64,000 bases of DNA from Vandiemenella viatica (taxonomy: Eukaryota; Arthropoda; Insecta; Orthoptera; Morabidae). Of the stretch, positions 58,749-64,000 are shown one piece after another (positions within the stretch are counted from its first letter, which is position 1; each line of letters starts with the position of its first letter). Under the pieces are notes generated by a model. The model worked only from the letters and a program-made list of their open reading frames with translations, had not been told where the DNA came from and searched no databases. The stretch lies in assembly GCA_031002005.1 (NCBI GenBank), contig JARYHS010013630.1, forward strand, positions 240,691,539 to 240,755,538, given 5' to 3'. The translations under genes and the position numbers were made by a program.

Positions 58749-58991
58749 TTTTTTTTTTTTTTACGCCTCATTGACGTCGAGGTGCGAGGTGATTAGAGGT
58801 GGGACGGGACTGTGAGCAAGGAACTGGAAGGAATTCGGCCATAGCCTTTTTAAGGAAGCATCCAGGCATTCGCCTGGAATGATTTGGGGAAACCAGGGAA
58901 AATTCAAATCTGGATTCCCGGACGGGGATTCCAACCGGCGTCCTCCCTAATGCGAGGCCAGAACTTTAGCCACTCACCCACCACACTCGGT
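58749..58991 (-). repeat. SINE1, full-length, 11-bp target duplication
   Basis: Complete minus-strand SINE1 with poly(A) tail (T-run 58749-58762), B-box GGTTGGAATCCCCG and head ACCGAGTGTGGTGGGTGAG. Perfect duplications TTTGCATTGGA at 58738-58748 and 58992-59002. Confidence 0.95.
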
Positions 58992-59002
58992 TTTGCATTG
59001 GA

Positions 59003-59766
59003 GATGCTTGGCTTGTTACACCGAATTATTCCGGAAAAAACTTTGCAGCTGTTGCATTCTTTAATACAAAACACCGTACGAAATAATACAAAGAACACAA
59101 TCAGGCAGACAAGTATTTTCATGAAGCAGGATAACACACTCCCGGAGCACATTGTGAAAAGTGCTCCAGTGTGCTAGTGAAAATAAACTATTTTCTCCAC
59201 AGAGAGAAGAACACGCTGCCATAGAATGACTTAATCATCACATCTTTAAAAACAAGACGCAGCTCATTACTTCAAAGTATTTTGAAGGAACGGCTGAAAA
59301 AGGAGTTGAATAATGTTATATTAATCTATATAGTTTTCTGTTCTCACCCTGGGAATGAATAATTAAATTCCAATGCACAGTACAGGTTTTCGTTCGTTAA
59401 GATTGACACAACTTATTAATAGAGCCAGTGTCGAATCCGATAAAATGATTAAAATTCAAATCAACCCTTATCCGCTATTACTATAGAACACACACTTATG
59501 AGAGGTGTGGGCAAGTAGTACGAAGGAAAAGTTTAAAATTGCATGCAGCGTAAATAGAAAATGTCGTTTATAATTTTCAAGCACGTGTTATAGCCATGAA
59601 AATAGTTGATTCAATCTAATATTTTGAAACAATAAGACAAGACAACATTAGTATAGCCAACTGTATTCCTTAGTAAGAGCTAAGATAGTTTATACTAGCG
59701 AAACAATTAAGGGAGATACGCGGGTATACCGAGCGCAAAGAATGTCACCTCTGTAACGCGGGAACG
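59003..59766. other. Unassigned sequence upstream of candidate promoter
   Basis: No element recognised. If the promoter at 59767 is real, this is its upstream region. Confidence 0.3.
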
Positions 59767-59800
59767 TATAAAAGCTAGGCTAAATGCAGCCGTAGGCTCA
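59767..59800 (+). promoter_or_regulatory. Candidate core promoter (TATA box + initiator)
   Basis: TATAAAAG at 59767-59774, then CTCAGCG with the A at 59800. That is 33 bases from the first T of the TATA box, close to the spacing expected for an arthropod TCA-type initiator. An ATG follows 67 bases downstream. Confidence 0.45.
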
Positions 59801-59866
59801 GCGCTGTTCGACAATAACAGTTTGTCTTTCTTGACTTGCAACTGCTGTACAACATTACTTCTCGAG

Positions 59867-62827
59867 ATGAATTTAGTGTTTAAGCCATTATATCTATCAG
59901 GTTAAAGCAAGGAAAACAGATTTTTTTTTATTCGCCGGAAGCATTAACTATAACTTTCTTCGAGATCTACGACCTTGTTCGATTCGTGTACAAACAGACA
60001 CATCATGAAAACCTAATCCGCGCTGAAAAATGAATAAAGAGTGCTAGTCGGCACCGGTAGCGTGGGGCTGGCTTCGCGTTGCAGGGTTCGCCGGTTCGAG
60101 TCCGGCCTAGGGCATGGGAGGATTCAATTAAGTGTTGTGTCCGTCCCGTATTGTCCTTTCACTTGTACTCATTAATAACACTAGAAAATTGAATATACAC
60201 AAAGTAAGAATAAAAAAAGAAACCATGTTGTTGGCTGAATGGCTAAAAGGCCGAATGCCGTGCTAATAAACTTCCTTACTATACTGCATTCAACTGCCCT
60301 GTAATACGTACCAATCCAGCTACAGCGCTTTTTTCTTTGTTACTAGTATTCTAGAAACTGAGGGACCCTCCACGTTGTGTGTCCTTGTTCCTCACCTGTT
60401 TGATTTACAGGTCGCGTCCACCTGGTGACTTCACTGCGGAACAACCATCTTTTCCTCCAATGCGTTAGCACAGTCTTTCCGTATGGCCGCGTTGACCTAG
60501 TGACTACACCTCTTTGAAAATTTAGTAACTGTTTGCTACCAGTCTTCTGAAAGTGACAAATATTCGGCATTCAGTCTGGGAAGTTTATCCACTGTGTTAT
60601 TTGAGGAAGAATTCAGAGGTCTAATACAGTATTAGGTCCAATGATGAGCATTGTAATTTTTTTTTTTTAACTAAGACTTACTTCGAAATGTAGTACAAAA
60701 ACTACAAACTCTAACAGTTCGTAACTCCCAATTTGTCCGATTTTTTCCTATATTTAAGACTGGATAAAAATGTGTGGTCAGACCAAAATAAAGATGCAAA
60801 ATTAACTATGTGAGTAGCCACATAATCTTTCCAGTCGTATGAGAGAGAGAAAAAATTATATTTTTTTAAAAAAGAATTGATATCGATAGTGAAATCTGTC
60901 TATCCAAAGTGACAGCATGGAAGGAATTGTCACTTTCTTTCCATGAAGAATGAACTCTTAAAAATTATGCAACGGAAGTCGTTTGCAGGATGTCTATCAC
61001 TAAAATTCATGACAGTGTCAGCAATGAGGTGAAATATAAGAAAAGTGAGTTTTAGTAGGTATAAAATAACAGCACCTACTGGTTCCTTACTTTCTTAATA
61101 TCAAACATTATTTACTTCCGAAGATGGCCAGCTCTTAAAAATCTATCCTCATAGTAATACTGTAACCAGAAAAACGTCTGTACAATGAGTTGGGTGTAGT
61201 ATTAAAAAGCTTCAGATGAAGAAAAAAAACTACTTTTTTTAAAACAATAAAGTTTAGTCAGTTAGTTAAACACTCTGCGTTTGGTTGAACGCGATTCATG
61301 CAAAAATTACTCGTCAGGTTGGGTGGCGAAACTTCTGACAGCAGATCGAAAGAAAGTGAGGTAAATATATGCGATAAATCTAGCCCACTTTGAAATCAAT
61401 CCAACAGATCGTTGAACTATTTTTACCCTTGCACCAGAATCAAAAGAACAGTCAACACAGGATAGTCCTCCATCTCTAAAGAAGGTCTAGGCTGTTCTCT
61501 CTGCTGGTAAAGTGATATTTCCTCAGAAATCCATAAAACATTATAGGTTTTCAGAAAAAATATGAAACTACTAGCTGCTATCGAGGAAAACAAGGGGATA
61601 GCTAAAAAAAAGTGCTCTTTTATCAGGACATTGTTCTCATTGCAATTGCTGCTCTTCATGCGTATGGGTTCAGTTCATGTCGCAATCTCATTATTTTACC
61701 AATACCTTCTGACTTCTACCTACAACAAAAGATTTATTTTTAATTTTTCCAGCACTCATTTCAAGTCAGATGGTGCAGTATGCAATAATCCTTTTATACG
61801 GATATTATAAAAACATTCGAACATAAAAGACGTGTATGTTTAGAAGTAGTAGTACTTTATCCGCCATTTTCTGTAATTATTAATCTTTTGTCGAGGCATT
61901 TGAATTGCTAAGTTAATAACTGAGTTGATTTATATAAGACCTTGGTCGCCAATGAGTTCAGTCAAATACCTTGATACATTGATATTAAACTAACGAATAA
62001 GGAAAGGTGATCAATGCAACCCATTACGAATTGAAAAATTATGAACAAATTACAACCATCTTTATTTTCTCTTCAAAACTTGTTTACGTGAAAGATTTTA
62101 TTTTACTGATGTTAACATTAATCCAAGTAAATTAAATGCCTATGACTTAAACTACTAGTTGAATAATTCAAAGAAAATAAAACACACTCTTAGCAATTCA
62201 TAATTGCAGCTCAGTGGCTCACACGAGAGTTCTGATAATACATGTGGCACGAACTGGGTTTCTTTACCGTGTGTTGAATGTGGCTGGAAGAGATACAATG
62301 GCCATTGAACATTATGCTGTTATGGGTCTAGGGGGACATATGGTGATATTGCTACCTGTCATATCGTTCTGCACACGTCTATAACACAGAGGATTTCATT
62401 TAGGCCTAACGTTCCTGAATATTAACTTTCATTTACTTTTAAATCAGAAGTATCACTAGAGTAAGTCATAATATTTCTGTTAACATATATGCAAAATTAT
62501 CAGACCACGAAATGGATTTAACGCAAAGTTTGACATCAGTACCGTAACTTAAATATCTACTCAATATTGAATAAAGGTAGCCTATGGTTAAGTACCGTCA
62601 TTACGTTGTTTCTGCTACTAAATATGCATAACGAGAAAAAACGGGGGGAAAATTCAGCAACAGTAGAAGATAATGGTGGAAACTGTTTTAAGGAATGGGA
62701 ACTGTGTCACCATACAAAACGGAAGCAAACCGCATGCAGGAAACTCATAAAGATAGCGTGTAGTCCACGAGGTACTGTTACATGGAACATACGCAACTGT
62801 TTATGTTCCAAGTTCCACCACTGCTAA
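59867..62827 (+). CDS. Candidate two-exon gene: small secreted cysteine-rich peptide
   Basis: Hypothetical gene model. Exon 1 coding part is 59867-59900 (ATG, 11 codons plus one base), ending CAG|GTTAAA, a fair 5' splice site. Exon 2 is 62577-62827, entered at AAAG|GT, which restores a Gly codon and keeps the frame open to a TAA. The product is 94 residues. Residues ~1-29 are hydrophobic (core LWLSTVITLFLLL), like a signal peptide or anchor. A KKR site at about 34-36 and KRK at about 57-59 are possible convertase sites. The C-terminal half has seven cysteines (FKEWELC, QTAC, IKIAC, IRNCLC, KFHHC). I recognise no known family. Weaknesses: the 3' splice site lacks a good pyrimidine tract, the cysteine number is odd, no AATAAA lies close downstream, and a SINE3 lies in the intron. 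It may be spurious, or exon 2 may be longer or spliced on. Confidence 0.3.
60049..60259 (+). repeat. SINE3 (tRNA-derived)
   Basis: Plus-strand copy with B-box GGTTCGAGTCC, body TTCAATTAAGTGTTGTGTCC and 3' end TGGCTGAATGGCTAAAAGGC. Flanked by GTGCTAGT (60041-60048) and GTGCTAAT (60260-60267), a 7-of-8 duplication. Confidence 0.85.
60268..62576. other. Unassigned; possible intron
   Basis: AT-rich with no recognised element. It would be most of the intron of the 59867-62827 model. The open frame 61562-61810 has no known motif. Confidence 0.3.
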
Positions 62828-64000
62828 TCTAATTAACACGCTGACGCTGCAGCAGCCAGAATTCGTGTCGAGAGCTTTATTTTCGCTTACTCGGGGAGAT
62901 CGTACAGATATCTAACAGTCCCAAAAGTTAAAACCACTCGAGAATACGCCTCACGTTTGGCACAGGTGCCCTGCATAAAACATCATCCGTTCTCTCTGTT
63001 ACATAAGGCTTGCAGCACAACACATGCTGAGGTAAGTTACCACCCAACATACCAGCAAAAAGCATTTAAATTCTTCTTGATAACCTATCTAATATCATAT
63101 GAGAATGCTAAAATATACAATTACTAAGTCGTCTCTAGAACAAAGTCTTAAAGTAAAGGCACAGTATCTGGATATTACTCGTAAAAATGAGCTGAAGCAT
63201 TTAACACATCTAAGAGAGTTGAAAAAAAGATGCTCAATATCTTTGTTGGCACCTAGCTTGTAAAACATAGTCTTGATAGCGGAATGGCTCTACTGCCGTT
63301 GCCGCCAGGAATTTAGCGTAAACCTACAGGTATCCAGCAGTCTTGTTTTAGGGATATACGCATGAATTACCTTCTTTTCGAATATTTGATACAGGACACT
63401 TGTGGCGATAGAGATAAGGATAATTTAAACGTAAATTCAGTCTGTCAGCGTCTTGTTTTGGGTTGAGTAATTTGCTTTTGTTCTGCAATATTTGCACTAT
63501 AGGCTAGCAGAGTGTCATCCGTATTTCTTGAATGTGCTAACTCTTGCAGCCAAATGGCGGAATTATTGGATACTTATAACTAATTACAGTTTTCTGATTC
63601 CCGCAACACATAAAATGTAAATGTGTCCCAAGCGCTAGTTCGTTTTTTTGCTCTTGCAAGCGAAAAACTTTCTCCTGGGCTTTACACATGGCCACAAACG
63701 ACACCACTGATGCCGCATTATGAGTTCTGAATTTCAGCTGGGGCCTTGTCTGCCCGTCGCAACTACAAAAAACAGAACTCCCCTTCACTACTTATGTCCC
63801 AGTCCTGTCAGCAGACTACTGGCAAACAGACAAGGCGACATGAAACGGCGAGAAGACGCAACCACTAAGGTCACCCCGTGTTCGCGACATCTTCACACGT
63901 GACATTTGCCGTACAGTGGATATAAATCACGGAACCTCTGCTGTGAGTAACGGGAAGCTGAACTGTGTCGTAAATCACTGCGCGACTTCCGCTGTTAGGA
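62828..64000. other. Unassigned sequence
   Basis: No gene or element recognised. The open frame 63537-63788 (minus) has no known motif. Confidence 0.35.

Overview
This is a repeat-dense, AT-rich stretch of a eukaryotic nuclear genome. The tRNA-derived SINEs, CR1- and RTE-type LINEs, Helitrons, hAT, Tc1 and mariner-type elements, and the terminal motifs they carry, point to an arthropod, most likely an insect with a large genome. I cannot name the species. Most of the window is transposable elements of different ages separated by sequence I cannot assign. I see no confident multi-exon host gene, rRNA or true tRNA gene, and no CRISPR array.

Layout. 1-6324: a CR1 3' fragment (1404-1893, minus), a non-autonomous hAT element (3119-3442) and otherwise unassigned sequence. 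6325-9952: a decayed Helitron whose helicase C-terminus is still readable, with a SINE near its 3' end. 12060-13260: the 5' part of a second Helitron on the minus strand. 14357-14560: a SINE with perfect 13-bp target duplications. 14722-16930: a mariner-superfamily element with ~273-bp inverted repeats, flanking TA, and a transposase broken by one base. 17504-20717: a 3.2-kb structure with ~780-bp inverted arms and flanking TA, enclosing remnants of a protein with PIN/XPG-nuclease-like acidic motifs. 21013-22506 and 27087-28274: two copies of one hAT family, each with a perfect 8-bp duplication; the first holds a MITE whose empty site is preserved in the second, and the second sits inside another hAT-like element (26969-28744). 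29098-30560 and ~31135-32720: two CR1 copies carrying later insertions, including a three-level nest CR1 <- hAT <- SINE. 33323-33602 and 34423-38097: a short hAT MITE and a hAT element with a ZBED-type transposase pseudogene. 39040-39975: a Tc1-like fragment. The rest holds scattered SINEs, small hAT MITEs (40783-41031, 52686-52790), a Tc1-like terminal fragment (46941) and an RTE-like LINE tail (51782-52194).

Four SINE families are visible. SINE1 has ten copies, SINE2 four (two of them in the long inverted arms), SINE3 three and SINE4 one. Each carries recognisable A/B-box-like sequence in at least one copy, and several have clean target-site duplications.

The one place that looks like host gene structure is 59767-62827. 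A TATA box and initiator precede a short first exon starting with ATG. A phase-compatible exon about 2.7 kb downstream would complete a 94-residue secreted-type peptide with seven cysteines and dibasic sites. This is a hypothesis. The other notable object is the long-inverted-repeat element at 17504-20717.
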